NCBI GenBank assembly: GCA_900314255.1 | Contig: OMUP01000093.1 | Location: forward strand, 1-52,614 | DNA: 52,614 nucleotides | Reading direction: 5' to 3' | DNA from: an uncultured Lachnospiraceae bacterium | Lineage (GTDB): Bacteria; Bacillota; Clostridia; Lachnospirales; Lachnospiraceae | In this document: in pieces, positions 35,420 to 46,098 of the stretch | Numbering within the stretch: the stretch's first letter is position 1 | Layout of the letters: every line of letters starts with the position of its first letter | Notes under the pieces: generated by a model | The model's database searches: none | Told to the model about the DNA's origin: nothing | Seen by the model: only the letters and a program-made list of their open reading frames with translations | Program-made: the position numbers and the translations under genes

Positions 35420-36553
35420 AAAATCGCATAGAATGTAATTGCTTACATCAAGACCTCTTTCCGTCAGGCAGACCCGGCCGTCCCGGCACTTCAGCGTGCC
35501 GTCTTTCTCGTGTTCCGCGAGGACTTTTCCGTAGACTTCCTGTGCACTGACCCCAAAGGCATCCCGGAAGTCTTCCAGCAGCACGCCCTCTTTTTTCCGC
35601 AGTCCCAGGTAAAAGAATTCTGCCTGCGCGTCGCGCCGCGTCAGATGCGTCACATCTCTTCTTATATCAGAAAGAGTTTCCAGTTTCAGATATTCTGAAA
35701 AAACAGACGTGTTGGTGAAGCGTGTCTCATGCCGCAGCGATGACGCGCCCAGGCCAAGTCCGAGATACTCCCGCCGTTCCCAGTACGAGACATTGTGCAG
35801 GCAGGCTCTGCCCGGCTTTGCAAAATTGGAAATCTCGTACTGCCGGTAGCCGTGTGACTCCAGGAAACGGACAGACTGCCAGTACATGGCCCGTTCCGTG
35901 TCCTCGTCCGGAAGCGGCGGAAAATCGTCAAGATGCTTTTCCAAGGTTGTCCCTTCCTCCAGGATCAGCGAGTACACGCTCACATGTTCCGGCGAAAGCG
36001 CCGCCAGCGCCTCCAGACTGCGCTGCAGATCTTCCTGACTCTGCCCCGGCAGCGCCTCCATCAGGTCAATATTGATATTGTCAAATCCGGCCGCTCTTGC
36101 GAGTGCAAAGCCTTCCCGGATCTGCCGCGCGGTGTGGATTCTGCCCAGGAGCTTCAGTTCCCCGTCGTCAAATGACTGGGCGCCCATGCTGAGCCGGTTC
36201 ACTCCCGCTGCTCTCCATGCCGCCAGCTTCGCCGCGTCCATCAGCCCCGGATTGGTCTCCAGCGTGATCTCTGCATCACTTCGGATATCAAAATCCGCCT
36301 TCAGCTCTGTCAGCACCCGTGCGATCTGCCCGGCGGGCACCAGTCCCGGCGTCCCGCCGCCGAAAAACACCGTGGCAAATGGTCCGTCATCTGCCGCCTC
36401 TCGCGCCGTCAGCCTGATTTCCCGGATCAAAGCGTCAAAATACGCCGCCTGCGCCGCGTCAGGCTGCGGTGCGGAGAGAAAGTCGCAGTATACGCATTTC
36501 CTTGCGCAGAAGGGAATATGGATGTAAATCCCTCTCTGGTCTTTACTCGTCAT
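35411..36553 (-). CDS. hemW: Radical SAM protein HemW (coproporphyrinogen-oxidase-like heme chaperone)
   Basis: A 380-residue radical SAM protein. It opens with [19 protein letters not shown], giving CxxxCxxC plus the extra Cys-free spacing of HemW, then [36 protein letters not shown] and [11 protein letters not shown]. HemW carries heme for insertion into respiratory enzymes and is not a true HemN oxidase. The start at 36553 overlaps the end of lepA, the usual clostridial pairing; the hrcA-grpE-dnaK genes that often follow are absent. Confidence 0.93.
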   Translation of the reverse strand: MTSKDQRGIYIHIPFCARKCVYCDFLSAPQPDAAQAAYFDALIREIRLTAREAADDGPFATVFFGGGTPGLVPAGQIARVLTELKADFDIRSDAEITLETNPGLMDAAKLAAWRAAGVNRLSMGAQSFDDGELKLLGRIHTARQIREGFALARAAGFDNINIDLMEALPGQSQEDLQRSLEALAALSPEHVSVYSLILEEGTTLEKHLDDFPPLPDEDTERAMYWQSVRFLESHGYRQYEISNFAKPGRACLHNVSYWERREYLGLGLGASSLRHETRFTNTSVFSEYLKLETLSDIRRDVTHLTRRDAQAEFFYLGLRKKEGVLLEDFRDAFGVSAQEVYGKVLAEHEKDGTLKCRDGRVCLTERGLDVSNYILCDFLP

Positions 36554-38369
36554 CAAGTTTCAGCACACTCATAAAAGCTTTCTGCGGGATCTCCACATTT
36601 CCGATCTGACGCATCCGCTTTTTGCCTTCCTTCTGCTTTTCCAGAAGTTTCTTCTTTCTTGAGATATCACCGCCGTAACATTTCGCCAGGACATCCTTGC
36701 GTAGTGCCTTGACTGTCTCGCGCGCGACAATGCGGCTTCCGATTGCTGCCTGGATCGGGATTTCAAAGAGCTGCCTCGGGATTTCCTCCTTCAGCTTCTG
36801 GCACATCTTCCGGCCGCGTTCCTCGGCGTTCCCGGCCCACACAATGAACGACAGCGCGTCTACCTGTTCCTTGTTGACCAGGATATCCAGTTTCACCAGT
36901 TTGCTCGTCTCGTACGCCTTGAACTCATAGTCAAATGAAGCGTACCCGCGGGAACGGGATTTCAGCGCGTCAAAAAAGTCGTAGATAATCTCGTTGAGGG
37001 GCAGGTCATAGCGGAGCAGAGCGCGGTTTGCCTCGATGTACTCCATGCCGTTGTACACGCCCCGGCGCTCCTGGCACAGCTTCATGATCTGGCCGACGTA
37101 ATCTTTCGTCACCATGATCTCTGCCGACACAATCGGTTCCTGCATTTCCGCGATTTCCGAAGGATCCGGCATATTGGACGGGTTGGTGAGCATCATAACG
37201 CTGCCGTCGGTCTTGATCACCTTGTAGATAACGCCCGGCGCCGTCGTCACCAGATCCAGTCCGTATTCCCGCTCCAGTCTCTCCTGAACCACGTCCAGGT
37301 GCAGAAGTCCCAGGAAGCCGCACCGGAATCCGAAGCCGAGCGCCGCACTCGTCTCCGGCTCATACTGCAGCGACGCGTCATTGAGCTGCAGCTTTTCCAG
37401 CGCATCCCGCAGATCCGGATACTTCGCGCCGTCCGCCGGATACAGGCCGCAGTAGACCATCGGGGTGACCTTGCGGTATCCCGGCAGCGGCTTGCTGCAC
37501 GGCCTTTCCGCGTCCGTCACGGTATCGCCGACCCGCGTGTCGCGGACATTCTTGATGCTGGCGGTTATATACCCCACCATGCCGGCTCTGAGCTCTTCGC
37601 AGGGAATAAACTGTCCCGGCCCGAAATATCCGACCTCGACAACCTCTTCCTCGGCTCCGGTCGCCATGAAGCGGATCTTCGTCCCCTTCTTCACGGTTCC
37701 TTCAAAGACTCTGACAAATACAATAACTCCCTTATAGGAATCATACAGTGAATCAAAAATCAGGCACTGCAGCGGCTTGTTCCTGTCCCCGGACGGCGCC
37801 GGGATCCGGTGCACGATTGCCTCGAGAACCTGGTCGATGTTGGTGCCGTTCTTGGCCGAGATCAGCGGAACATCTGTGCAGTCTAGTCCGATGACATCCT
37901 CGATCTCCTGCTTCACCCGCTCCGGTTCAGCACTCGGCAGATCGATTTTGTTGATAACCGGGATCACTTCCAGATCATGTTCCATCGCCAGGTAGTAATT
38001 TCCCAGTGTCTGGGCCTCGATGCCCTGGGAAGCGTCCACGATGAGCACTGCCCCGTCGCAGGCCGCCAGCGCCCGGCTCACCTCATAGTTGAAATCCACA
38101 TGTCCGGGGGTGTCGATCAGGTTGAGGACGTATTCCTCGCCGTCTTTCGCGTTGTAAATGATACGGACCGTCTGGGCCTTGATCGTAATGCCCCGCTCCC
38201 GCTCCAGGTCCATGTTGTCCAGAACCTGATCCTGCATTTCGCGTTTGGTGAGCAGTCCGGTTTTCTCAATAATCCGGTCGGCAAGCGTCGACTTGCCGTG
38301 GTCAATATGAGCGATGATGCAGAAATTTCTTATATGATCCTGGCGGATATCTTCGCTTAAATCACTCAC
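36543..38369 (-). CDS. lepA: Elongation factor 4 (LepA)
   Basis: A 608-residue translational GTPase that back-translocates or remodels stalled ribosomes. The G1 motif is [10 protein letters not shown], followed by [21 protein letters not shown] and NKIDLPSA; the LepA-specific C-terminus is [20 protein letters not shown]. It starts at GTG 38369 with GGAGAG upstream and overlaps the amidase stop (GTGAGTGA), so it is translationally coupled to it. Confidence 0.97.
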   Translation of the reverse strand: MSDLSEDIRQDHIRNFCIIAHIDHGKSTLADRIIEKTGLLTKREMQDQVLDNMDLERERGITIKAQTVRIIYNAKDGEEYVLNLIDTPGHVDFNYEVSRALAACDGAVLIVDASQGIEAQTLGNYYLAMEHDLEVIPVINKIDLPSAEPERVKQEIEDVIGLDCTDVPLISAKNGTNIDQVLEAIVHRIPAPSGDRNKPLQCLIFDSLYDSYKGVIVFVRVFEGTVKKGTKIRFMATGAEEEVVEVGYFGPGQFIPCEELRAGMVGYITASIKNVRDTRVGDTVTDAERPCSKPLPGYRKVTPMVYCGLYPADGAKYPDLRDALEKLQLNDASLQYEPETSAALGFGFRCGFLGLLHLDVVQERLEREYGLDLVTTAPGVIYKVIKTDGSVMMLTNPSNMPDPSEIAEMQEPIVSAEIMVTKDYVGQIMKLCQERRGVYNGMEYIEANRALLRYDLPLNEIIYDFFDALKSRSRGYASFDYEFKAYETSKLVKLDILVNKEQVDALSFIVWAGNAEERGRKMCQKLKEEIPRQLFEIPIQAAIGSRIVARETVKALRKDVLAKCYGGDISRKKKLLEKQKEGKKRMRQIGNVEIPQKAFMSVLKLDDE

Positions 38370-39102
38370 TGGTCGTACTCTCCGTTTCTGTCTGTTCGGT
38401 TATCCAGTCTTCGATGCCGTCCGCAATGGCACGCGCGGTGACATCCGCGTACTCCTCCACCATAGCCCGGTCATCCTCGCTGGAAAGAAACCCCAGCTCA
38501 ATCAGGATTGACGGCATCTGTGTTTTGCGGATGACATAATAATCTGTTTCCGGGTCGTCCATCGATCCGCCTTTTATCCCCCGGCTGGTGATGTATCCGG
38601 TGTCTGTCAGGCGCTTCAGCACCAGTCTCGCCAACTCGGTCTCTTCCGTGCCGGCATCATGGCTGGTCCATATTTCAACGCCCTTCACATCCGTCTTTGT
38701 GCCATTATACATATTTCTGTGAATCGAGACAAATCCGAATGCCCCGGCGTCATTGGCCGTCTGAGCCCTGGATTCAAGCGATGTCGTGCTGTCATCGTCT
38801 CTTGTCATGACGACCCGGATGCCGTCGCTTTCAAGATCATCCGCCACAAGCTGTGCGATTTTCAGGGTCTGCTCCTTCTCGATCTGATCGCCGGATGAAG
38901 CGCCCTCGTCGTCGCCGCCGTGCCCCGCGTCGATGCAGATCACCGGTCCTTTCAGAAAATATCCCCGGATCGCTTTCGCCCATGCAGGCACAGAACCATA
39001 GTGAGCGATGCTGATCCCGAGCAGGCTGACAATCAGAACTACAATCCAGATGAGCGCAAACCGTCCGCTGCCCGTGTTTTTGCGTCGTCTCGTTCTATCC
39101 AT
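38362..39102 (-). CDS. N-acetylmuramoyl-L-alanine amidase (Amidase_3), membrane-anchored
   Basis: A 246-residue peptidoglycan hydrolase. One N-terminal helix ([19 protein letters not shown], about 16-34) anchors or exports it; the zinc amidase domain follows with [25 protein letters not shown] and the catalytic Glu in [14 protein letters not shown]. It cleaves the bond between muramic acid and the peptide stem, probably in daughter cell separation given its place just after ftsZ. In many clostridia the gene before lepA is spoIIP, also a cell-wall hydrolase; this protein is not SpoIIP. AGAGG precedes the ATG. Confidence 0.92.
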   Translation of the reverse strand: MDRTRRRKNTGSGRFALIWIVVLIVSLLGISIAHYGSVPAWAKAIRGYFLKGPVICIDAGHGGDDEGASSGDQIEKEQTLKIAQLVADDLESDGIRVVMTRDDDSTTSLESRAQTANDAGAFGFVSIHRNMYNGTKTDVKGVEIWTSHDAGTEETELARLVLKRLTDTGYITSRGIKGGSMDDPETDYYVIRKTQMPSILIELGFLSSEDDRAMVEEYADVTARAIADGIEDWITEQTETESTTSE

Positions 39103-39119
39103 TCAACAATCCTCTCTTG

Positions 39120-39164
39120 AAAAAAAGAGGCTCTCACACCCCGGAGGATTATGAGAGTCTCTTC
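39120..39164 (-). terminator. Terminator of ftsZ
   Basis: Minus-strand stem AGAGACTCTCA / TGAGAGCCTCT with one mismatch, followed by seven T, between ftsZ and the amidase gene. Confidence 0.92.
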
Positions 39165-39208
39165 TGCTTATGTTCAGATGATGGCGTCGGGCTTCCCTTG
39201 TCTTCTCA

Positions 39209-40393
39209 TTACTTTCTGCGAAGGAACGACGGGATGTTGATGCCCTTGGAAGCGTTATTGTTTGCAGCATTCGGCGTCGTGTCAAAAGACTGGATGCGCT
39301 CCGACGGAGTCGGGGTGACAACGGTCTTCGGAGCCTGCTGTACCGGAGCCGTATAGGTCGGCTGTACCGGTCTGGATGTCTGCGTCGTGCCTCTGTTCAG
39401 GCTGTTCTTAACGTTGAACACATTCATCTGCTGATTGATGTTCTCATCCTCAAGGCCGGTTGCGATGACGGTAATCTTGCAGGTATCCTGTGCATTCTCG
39501 TCATACATGGCACCGAAGATGATGTTCGCATCGTCGCCGGCCAGCTCCTGTACATAGGTAGCCGCATCATTTGCCTCAAGGAGGCTGATGTCGCCGGAGA
39601 TATTGATGATAACATTGCTTGCATTCTCGATTGTCGTCTCAAGAAGCGGGCTGGTGACGGCCTGCTTTACAGCCTCGAGAGCCTTGTCGTCGCCGGAAGC
39701 TTCGCCGATACCGATGTGAGCGATGCCCTTGTCGACCATGACGGTCTTGATATCCGCGAAGTCAAGGTTGATCAGTCCCGGAACGTTGATCAGGTCTGTG
39801 ATACCCTGTACGGCCTGCTGCAGAACCTCGTCAGCCTTCTTCAGCGCATCCGGCATGGATGTGCGGCGGTCAACGATCTCAAGCAGCTTGTCATTCGGGA
39901 TAACAATCAGCGTATCAACGCATGACTTGAGCTTTTCAATGCCGGAAATGGCATTGGACATTCTCTTTCTGGCCTCAAATTTGAACGGCTTTGTCACGAC
40001 GCCGACCGTAAGGATGCCCATATCCTTCGCCAGTTTGGCAATAACCGGTGCTGCGCCGGTTCCGGTGCCGCCGCCCATGCCGCATGTGACAAATACCATA
40101 TCTGCACCCTTCAGTGCGTTGGTCAGATCGTCCGTATTCTCCTCGGCAGCCTTTTCGCCTACCTCCGGCTGTGCGCCGGCGCCCAGGCCCTTTGTAAGCT
40201 TCTCGCCGATCTGAATTGTTGTCGGAGCCTTGCACATCTGAAGTGCCTGCGCATCCGTGTTTACGCCAATAAATTCAACGCCGGTGACGTTCTCATCCAC
40301 CATGCGGTTCACGGCGTTGTTGCCGCCGCCGCCGACACCGACGACAATAATTCTTGCGGAAGTCTCCGTATCATTCGATTTTAATTCAACCAA
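39209..40393 (-). CDS. ftsZ: Cell division protein FtsZ
   Basis: A 394-residue tubulin-like GTPase that forms the division ring. Signatures are [17 protein letters not shown] near the start, the tubulin motif [16 protein letters not shown], the T7 loop segment [11 protein letters not shown], and the C-terminal peptide [11 protein letters not shown] that binds FtsA/SepF-type partners. A flexible Thr/Pro/Gln linker (about 325-380) precedes the tail. The start codon is TTG at 40393, with GGAGG 8 bases upstream. It has its own promoter apart from ftsQ. Confidence 0.97.
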   Translation of the reverse strand: MVELKSNDTETSARIIVVGVGGGGNNAVNRMVDENVTGVEFIGVNTDAQALQMCKAPTTIQIGEKLTKGLGAGAQPEVGEKAAEENTDDLTNALKGADMVFVTCGMGGGTGTGAAPVIAKLAKDMGILTVGVVTKPFKFEARKRMSNAISGIEKLKSCVDTLIVIPNDKLLEIVDRRTSMPDALKKADEVLQQAVQGITDLINVPGLINLDFADIKTVMVDKGIAHIGIGEASGDDKALEAVKQAVTSPLLETTIENASNVIINISGDISLLEANDAATYVQELAGDDANIIFGAMYDENAQDTCKITVIATGLEDENINQQMNVFNVKNSLNRGTTQTSRPVQPTYTAPVQQAPKTVVTPTPSERIQSFDTTPNAANNNASKGINIPSFLRRK

Positions 40394-40438
40394 TTTTATG
40401 CCCTCCTTGCCATCCTCAAGAGCTCGAAACTCTTTCTT

Positions 40439-40467
40439 ATAATATTATTCGGATAATTAAAAAGCAA
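40439..40467 (-). promoter_or_regulatory. Promoter of ftsZ
   Basis: -35 TTGCTT (40462-40467), 17-base spacer, -10 TATTAT (40439-40444) on the minus strand, leaving a leader of about 40 bases. Confidence 0.65.
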
Positions 40468-40497
40468 CCCTGAAAATATGACAAAATGGAATCAATC

Positions 40498-40511
40498 AAA
40501 ATTGCAATTTT
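40498..40511. repeat. 14-bp perfect palindrome AAAATTGCAATTTT
   Basis: It lies between ftsQ and the ftsZ promoter, about 30 bases upstream of the -35. With no loop it is a poor terminator; an operator for ftsZ is possible but unsupported by any known regulator. Confidence 0.4.
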
Positions 40512-40578
40512 CCATCAATCCGTATGAATAGTTTTTCAGCGCCTGCTGCATCAGTTTCTTTGCGGCTCTTTTGAAAGT

Positions 40579-41502
40579 TCACTCTGCAGCCGCGTCTGTT
40601 TCCAATGTGGAATCAGTCGCCTGTGTGGTCTCATCTGCCGCCGGTGCTGTCTCTTCTGCCGCCTGCGTGGTCTCTTCCGCGGTCTGCGCAGTCTCTTCTG
40701 CTGCCTGCGTGGTTTCCTCCGCTGCCGGAGTAGTCTCTTCTGCTGCCTGCGTGCTCTCTTCTGCCGCCGGTGTGCTCGCATCCGTATCCTGTGTATCGGT
40801 CTGGGCACTTCTCGTGTCATCCCGGAAGATGATTCTGTCCTGTGTGCCGTCATACGATGACAGGTACAGCGTTCCGGACATATCGGCCAGTTTCGAATAC
40901 AGTGCATTCAGCTGAAAGAGCTTGTCCGAGAGATGATCGGTTGTCCCCAGCTGCACGGTCACGTTATTCATGGTCAGCACAATGCTTCCGGTATCGGTAA
41001 AGTCTGCCCGGCTGACCGGCAGACTGTATTCTGAAAAGCTCTGGGTAAATGTAAGAACCGACTCCAGAGCCAGTTCCTGCTGCGTGTCAATTTTCTGACC
41101 GACGATCAGAGAATCAAATGAAAGCCCCGTGATCTCCGGAATGTTTTCATACGTCTGATCCGTGCTTTCGACAATGGTGCCATACCGGTCGAAATACAGA
41201 TTCGCACCCATATACCGGATATACCCGACTCTTGTTTTTTCATAAATCTGTACGTCAGCCTCATTGCCGCTGAAACGCACATCGTACTTCTCCACTTCCG
41301 GTATCGACACGTGACTGCGGTGAAACAGGTAGTAAGTCAGCCGGTTCGGCAGTCCGCCGAAAATCGTCCGCGTCAGCCAGCTCTCGTCATACTGGGTGTT
41401 CCCGGTATAAACGATCGTGTCAATCCGCATGCTGTATCCCAGAACAGCCGCGGCAGCAATAAGCGCAGCCAGTATGACGGGGATCGCTGCTTTCTTCTTC
41501 AC
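40579..41502 (-). CDS. ftsQ: Cell division protein FtsQ/DivIB with repetitive acidic tail
   Basis: A 307-residue single-pass divisome protein. The helix is IPVILAALIAAAAVLGYSM (7-25); the POTRA domain follows (IDTIVYTGNTQYDESWLTRT), then a FtsQ-type beta domain up to about residue 230. Residues 244-299 are eight heptads of the type T-Q-A-A-E-E-T, ending TLETDAAAE. The tail is outside the cell and may act as a spacer in the wall. It starts at GTG 41502, overlapping the ftsW stop (GTGA). The tail is unusual for the family, whose C-terminus is often short and polar. Confidence 0.88.
   Translation of the reverse strand: MKKKAAIPVILAALIAAAAVLGYSMRIDTIVYTGNTQYDESWLTRTIFGGLPNRLTYYLFHRSHVSIPEVEKYDVRFSGNEADVQIYEKTRVGYIRYMGANLYFDRYGTIVESTDQTYENIPEITGLSFDSLIVGQKIDTQQELALESVLTFTQSFSEYSLPVSRADFTDTGSIVLTMNNVTVQLGTTDHLSDKLFQLNALYSKLADMSGTLYLSSYDGTQDRIIFRDDTRSAQTDTQDTDASTPAAEESTQAAEETTPAAEETTQAAEETAQTAEETTQAAEETAPAADETTQATDSTLETDAAAE
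40606..40773 (-). repeat. Eight 21-bp tandem repeats encoding (T/A)-x-A-A-E-E-T heptads in ftsQ
   Basis: 168 bases code for eight consecutive 7-residue units with small changes (TQAAEET, TPAAEET, AQTAEET, APAADET, TQATDST). Third-codon bases differ between units, so the array is not a very recent slippage product. Confidence 0.85.
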
Positions 41503-42695
41503 GACCGCCGCCCTTCTTCCTTTGCCGCTGCCTCATAGGTTTTCCGCGAAACAGCCAGGACAAGCCCGAATTCTGCCATCAGAAGCGCCGCCGAACTCCC
41601 TCCGTAACTGATAAACGGCAGTGAAACGCCGGTGTTCGGAATCAGATTCGTCACAACGGCAATGTTCAGAATCACCTGAACCGCTACCTGCGCGAACACG
41701 CCCATGCACAGATAGAATCCGAGATAATCCTTCGCATTCCGCGCGACATCCCAGATCCGGTACAGCAGAACCGTGAACAGCACGATGACACAGATCGCAC
41801 CGAAAATCCCAAGTTCCTCGCAGATGATGGAAAAGATCATATCATTCTTCGATTCCGGGACATAGCCGAGTTTCTGCAGCGATTTGCCGAGGCCTTTCCC
41901 AAAGAATCCGCCGGAGCCGATTGCATACAGGGCCTGAATCGTCTGATATCCGGTGCCGGTCAGATCGGATTCAGGGTGAAGCCAGGTGATGACACGCTGC
42001 AGTCGGAAACTCCCGTCCACACTCTGCGGCAGATGGTCGATGATAATCACGGCAAGTGCAGCCACCCCGATGACAAGAACCGCTCCGACAATCCACACGC
42101 GGACCTGCGGCGTCGCCAGAAAACACATAAACGTGCCGATCAGGAACACAATGATGCCCGAGCTCAGATTCTTCGAGAGCAGATACACAAATCCGCCCGG
42201 AAGTACGGCATCCAGGGCCATAAACGTAAGGATTTGCTTCCGTCCTTTCAGCTCCCCGCCGGCATTTGCAATCATCCAGGCGCCGAAGCAGATCACACCG
42301 AATTTCAGAATCTCTGCCGGCTGAATGCTGACGGATCCGATGTAAATCCACCGCTTCGCGCCGTGCGATTCGGTTCCGAGAACCGGAAGAGACGCCACCA
42401 TCAGAAGTCCGATGAAAAATATCAGCGGTCCGAGCCGGCGGACCCAGTAATATCCCGTGTAGTACAGAAGCAGCATTGCCCCGGTACCGAGAACCGTGAA
42501 CAGCAGCTGCCGCTTAAAGTAATACAGTGCGTCGCCATACCGGATCATCGCCGAGTACGAACTCGTGGAGCAGATCATGACCAGGCCAAATCCGATGATG
42601 AAGACCAGCAGAAAAAGCAGAGTGTAATCAAAGGATTTCGGATATTTGATTTTCTGTGCCCGTCTGCGTCTCCGGGCCGTCTGTCTTTCCGCCAT
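41499..42695 (-). CDS. ftsW: Septal peptidoglycan glycosyltransferase FtsW (SEDS family)
   Basis: A 398-residue SEDS protein with about ten membrane helices. It polymerises lipid II at the septum together with a class B PBP, encoded two genes upstream. Conserved parts are GAKRWIYIGSVSIQPAEILKF, SKNLSSGIIVFLIG, WLHPESDLTGTGYQ, ESKNDMIFSIICEELG and the C-terminal IPNTGVSLPFISYGGSS. GGAGAAG precedes the ATG. SpoVE and RodA share this fold; its place in the division cluster favours FtsW. Confidence 0.93.
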   Translation of the reverse strand: MAERQTARRRRRAQKIKYPKSFDYTLLFLLVFIIGFGLVMICSTSSYSAMIRYGDALYYFKRQLLFTVLGTGAMLLLYYTGYYWVRRLGPLIFFIGLLMVASLPVLGTESHGAKRWIYIGSVSIQPAEILKFGVICFGAWMIANAGGELKGRKQILTFMALDAVLPGGFVYLLSKNLSSGIIVFLIGTFMCFLATPQVRVWIVGAVLVIGVAALAVIIIDHLPQSVDGSFRLQRVITWLHPESDLTGTGYQTIQALYAIGSGGFFGKGLGKSLQKLGYVPESKNDMIFSIICEELGIFGAICVIVLFTVLLYRIWDVARNAKDYLGFYLCMGVFAQVAVQVILNIAVVTNLIPNTGVSLPFISYGGSSAALLMAEFGLVLAVSRKTYEAAAKEEGRRS

Positions 42696-42714
42696 CGCAC
42701 TTCTCCGCTGAACT

Positions 42715-44085
42715 TCACAGCTCGTTTACATACTTCTTGAAGATGCGGCCGCGCTGCTCATAATTGTCGAACATGCCCCAGCTTGCACAGGCCGGGGACA
42801 GCAGCACCGCATATCCCGGCTTTGCCTCTCTGGCACAGATCTCCACGCACTCCTTCATGTCCTTCGCGTGAATGACATTGGTAAATCCGTGGGATCTGGC
42901 ACAGGCTTCGAGTTTGTCCGCTGTCTGGCCGAGCACGACGAGGACCTTCACCGTATCTTTGAATGCCTCCACGTACTCGTCAAACGCCAGCTGCTTGTCA
43001 AAACCGCCGCCGATCAGAACGGTCGGACGGTTCATCGCCTCGATTGCCTTGATGGAAGCGTCCGGATTCGTGCCCTTCGAGTCGTTGTAATACACAACTC
43101 CGTCCTTCTCCCGGACGTACTCGATGCGGTGTTCGACAGCCTTGAACTCCCGGATCTGCGCGCGGATAATATCGTCATCCACGCCCCAGAGTCTTGCCAT
43201 GCAGATCGCCGCCATGACATTTTCATAGTTGTGCGCGCCAATCAGCTTCATGTCATGAACATTCATGAATGCCTCGGAAAGCGCGCCGTCGCGCCCGATC
43301 CAGATCTCATCGCCCTGCAGGTAGGCAAATGCCCCGTGCTTCGGGATTTCTTTCCTGGCAAACCACACCACCTGACACTTTGCCTCATTAGTGCCGAAAT
43401 CTCTGAGCCTCTCATCATCGAAATTGAGTACAACCGCGTCGTCCGGCCCCTCGTTCATGCAGATCTTTTCCTTTGTCTGCGTGTAGCACTCCATTGTATG
43501 ATGACGGTCCAGATGATCCGGCGAAATGTTCAGAATCGCACTGATCACCGGGTGAAATGTGCTTACACTTTCCAGCTGAAAACTGCTGATCTCTGCAACG
43601 GTCACGGAATCGCTGCTTGTCTTGAGCACCTCACCTGTGTACGACCGCCCGATATTTCCTACGACAAATGTATCCTTCACCGCCGCTCCAAGAATCGCAC
43701 CGGTCAGAGCCGTTGTCGTCGTCTTTCCGTTGGTGCCGGTGATCGCAATGACCTTGCCCTTCTCAAAATGCCAGGCAAGCTCAATTTCACCCCACACCGG
43801 TGTTCCCTGTTTCCGGAATTCCTCTACCAGCGGACTGTCGATCGGAACACCGGGGCTGATCACCAGAAGCTGCGTCTCGCGCGCGGCCTCCTCGGTCATC
43901 TCGCCGATAAGAATCCGTGTCTTGATCTCTCCCATTCTCTCCTGCACAATCTGCGGATTGATATTGGGATTTGCGTCATATAAAAGCACATCGGCCCCCG
44001 CGTGATTCAGCAGCTTTGCTGCCCCGATTCCGCTGATGCCCGTGCCCACAACTGTAACCTTTTTTCCTTTAAGATCCATATCCAT
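42715..44085 (-). CDS. murD: UDP-N-acetylmuramoylalanine--D-glutamate ligase
   Basis: A 456-residue Mur ligase adding D-glutamate to UDP-MurNAc-L-Ala. The N-terminal domain has VTVVGTGISGIGAAKLL; the ATP loop is ITGTNGKTTTTALTGAIL; NISPDHLDRH and the C-terminal VVYYNDSKGTNPDA with IGGGFDKQLAFDEY follow. I chose ATG at 44085 (AGAGGC upstream); the frame extends 5' into the PBP gene without a better start. It lies between the PBP and ftsW; mraY, which often sits here, is missing. Confidence 0.96.
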   Translation of the reverse strand: MDMDLKGKKVTVVGTGISGIGAAKLLNHAGADVLLYDANPNINPQIVQERMGEIKTRILIGEMTEEAARETQLLVISPGVPIDSPLVEEFRKQGTPVWGEIELAWHFEKGKVIAITGTNGKTTTTALTGAILGAAVKDTFVVGNIGRSYTGEVLKTSSDSVTVAEISSFQLESVSTFHPVISAILNISPDHLDRHHTMECYTQTKEKICMNEGPDDAVVLNFDDERLRDFGTNEAKCQVVWFARKEIPKHGAFAYLQGDEIWIGRDGALSEAFMNVHDMKLIGAHNYENVMAAICMARLWGVDDDIIRAQIREFKAVEHRIEYVREKDGVVYYNDSKGTNPDASIKAIEAMNRPTVLIGGGFDKQLAFDEYVEAFKDTVKVLVVLGQTADKLEACARSHGFTNVIHAKDMKECVEICAREAKPGYAVLLSPACASWGMFDNYEQRGRIFKKYVNEL

Positions 44086-44110
44086 TCTGGCTGCCTCTGT
44101 TCCCGGATTT

Positions 44111-46066
44111 TTATCCGGCCTCATATTCTGCATTGGTCGTGTCGCTCGTAGAGCTCTCCGGCGAATCGATCGCCGACTCTGAGCTGATGGCCACCTTGCT
44201 CTGATTCACCTGTTCCAGCGCCGCATTTTGTTCAGCCTCTACCTCGGCACTGTACTCAATGCCGAGATACGGCAGAAGCCGCTGATACAAAGACCTCGTG
44301 ATATGCTGTGCCTCGTTACTGTTTGCACTTGTCGTTCCGGATGTTCCGTTTTCCTCATCGATGACAACATACAGAAGGAAAGACGGATTGTCCGCCGGCA
44401 CAAAGCTGATCGCCGAAGTTACCCACTTCAGATCGGAACGCGGTATCTTCTGCGCAGTTCCGGTTTTTCCTCCGATGCGGTAGCCCGGAATCTTCATTTC
44501 CTGCACACCGTAGACCGTGACCGCATCCTCCAGGAATTTGCGCATTGTCGCCGAGGTTTCCTCTGTCACCGTCCGGCGCACCAGCGTCGGAGAAACGGTC
44601 TGCACCGTATCGCCTGAAGAATTCTCAAACGCTTTGACCAGATGCGGTTTGTAATAGTTTCCGCCATTTATCATGGAGGCATAGGCTGCTGCCATCTGGA
44701 TCATAGTGACGCTGATATTCTGGCCGAAGGAATTGGTGGCGACATCGACATCGTCCATGGTGTCAACATCTTTCACGAGTCCGCGCTCTTCGCCCGGCAG
44801 GTCAATACCGGTCTTGGAGCCGAAGCCGAAGTCATCCTGGTGCTTGCGCATTTTCTCAGCGCTCAGCATTTCGCCGATGTCCATGAGTTCGACGTTGCAG
44901 GAATAGCCGAGGCCTTCTTCCAGCGAAATTGATCCGTGCCCGCCTTCGCTGTATGCGACGCACTTGATCAGATAGTCTTCAACCTGCTTTGCGCCGCTGC
45001 AGTAAAAACGGCTGCTTTCGTTGACCAGATTTTCCTCCAGGGCCGACGCCATCGTGATGGACTTGAAGGTTGAACCGGGCTCGTAAACCTGTGAAACCGT
45101 GTAATTGTTCCACAGCTCGTTCAGCGCAGTCAGGACCTCATCATCGCTCATTGCGTCAATCTCTTCCTGCGTATACGCGCCGCTCAGGTCACGCGGACTG
45201 TTCAGATTGAAGAACGGCCAGTTCGACATCGCCAGAATCTCACCGTTCTGCGGATTCATCGCGATGACCGACATACCCTTTGCCGGCGAGTTGTTGTTGT
45301 ACTCTGCCAGATAGTTGTCGATGATCGACTGAATCTGATAGTCCAGCGTCGTGACGACGGTCAGACCGTCCTGAGCCGGCTGCGTCGCTTCCTCGGAATC
45401 CAGATCCTCGTTGACATAGTTGTACGTCTGTCCGTTGGTTCCGGTCAGTTCACTGTCATACTCTCTCTCCAGCCCGAGCTCACCGCCGCCGGAATCCGCG
45501 AACCCGATGGTGTCGCAGGCCAGCGTGTCAAATGGATACTCCCGCTGATAGGTCGTCTCAAAGTAGATTCCGGTCACATTCGGGTTGTCCGCCGGGTCCG
45601 CCAGAATCGCGTTCATGCCGGAAATCTCGCTGTCCGTCAGCTTTGTCAGAATCTTGCGGTACTGTGATGTGGGATAATCCTCCAGAACCTGCCGGATATC
45701 TGACTCCGAGAGCTGCGGAAACTGTTCCGTCAGAGCCTTTATGGTCGGAGCGACATAGGCGGAGTCCGACAGAATGGCCTGCGGATCAATAATCAGGTTG
45801 TACACCTTCTCGCTGTACGCGAGGATCGTTCCGTTCCTGTCGACAATCTCGCCGCGCTTTGCAGTCAGAGTTTCCGACGTGTATGCCTGGTGATTCAGAA
45901 CGATCTTTGAGTACGTGTCGCCTTTTGTGACATTGATGACACCGATCCGTCCGATCAGTACGAACAGAATAATAGCAGTAAGAAAGAAGGCAGCCGCAGA
46001 CTTGTTGTACGTCCGTCTTCGCACTGCCTTCTTTTTGCCGGATTTTCTATCGCGGATTTCTGTCAT
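44111..46066 (-). CDS. Class B penicillin-binding protein (FtsI/PBP2X-type transpeptidase)
   Basis: A 651-residue septal transpeptidase. A single helix (SAAAFFLTAIILFVLIGRIGV, about 23-43) is followed by the dimerisation/pedestal domain (RGEIVDRNGTILA) and the transpeptidase domain with active-site STFK (332-335), SCN (389-391) and KTG (534-536). Instead of PASTA domains it ends in a Ser/Thr/Glu-rich tail of about 55 residues (from AEVEAEQNAALEQV). It works with FtsW and FtsQ/FtsL at the septum. FtsI is favoured over SpoVD by the absence of PASTA. Confidence 0.93.
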   Translation of the reverse strand: MTEIRDRKSGKKKAVRRRTYNKSAAAFFLTAIILFVLIGRIGVINVTKGDTYSKIVLNHQAYTSETLTAKRGEIVDRNGTILAYSEKVYNLIIDPQAILSDSAYVAPTIKALTEQFPQLSESDIRQVLEDYPTSQYRKILTKLTDSEISGMNAILADPADNPNVTGIYFETTYQREYPFDTLACDTIGFADSGGGELGLEREYDSELTGTNGQTYNYVNEDLDSEEATQPAQDGLTVVTTLDYQIQSIIDNYLAEYNNNSPAKGMSVIAMNPQNGEILAMSNWPFFNLNSPRDLSGAYTQEEIDAMSDDEVLTALNELWNNYTVSQVYEPGSTFKSITMASALEENLVNESSRFYCSGAKQVEDYLIKCVAYSEGGHGSISLEEGLGYSCNVELMDIGEMLSAEKMRKHQDDFGFGSKTGIDLPGEERGLVKDVDTMDDVDVATNSFGQNISVTMIQMAAAYASMINGGNYYKPHLVKAFENSSGDTVQTVSPTLVRRTVTEETSATMRKFLEDAVTVYGVQEMKIPGYRIGGKTGTAQKIPRSDLKWVTSAISFVPADNPSFLLYVVIDEENGTSGTTSANSNEAQHITRSLYQRLLPYLGIEYSAEVEAEQNAALEQVNQSKVAISSESAIDSPESSTSDTTNAEYEAG

Positions 46067-46098
46067 GTCTCAGTCCTCAATCCCTAGTGCTTCACAAA

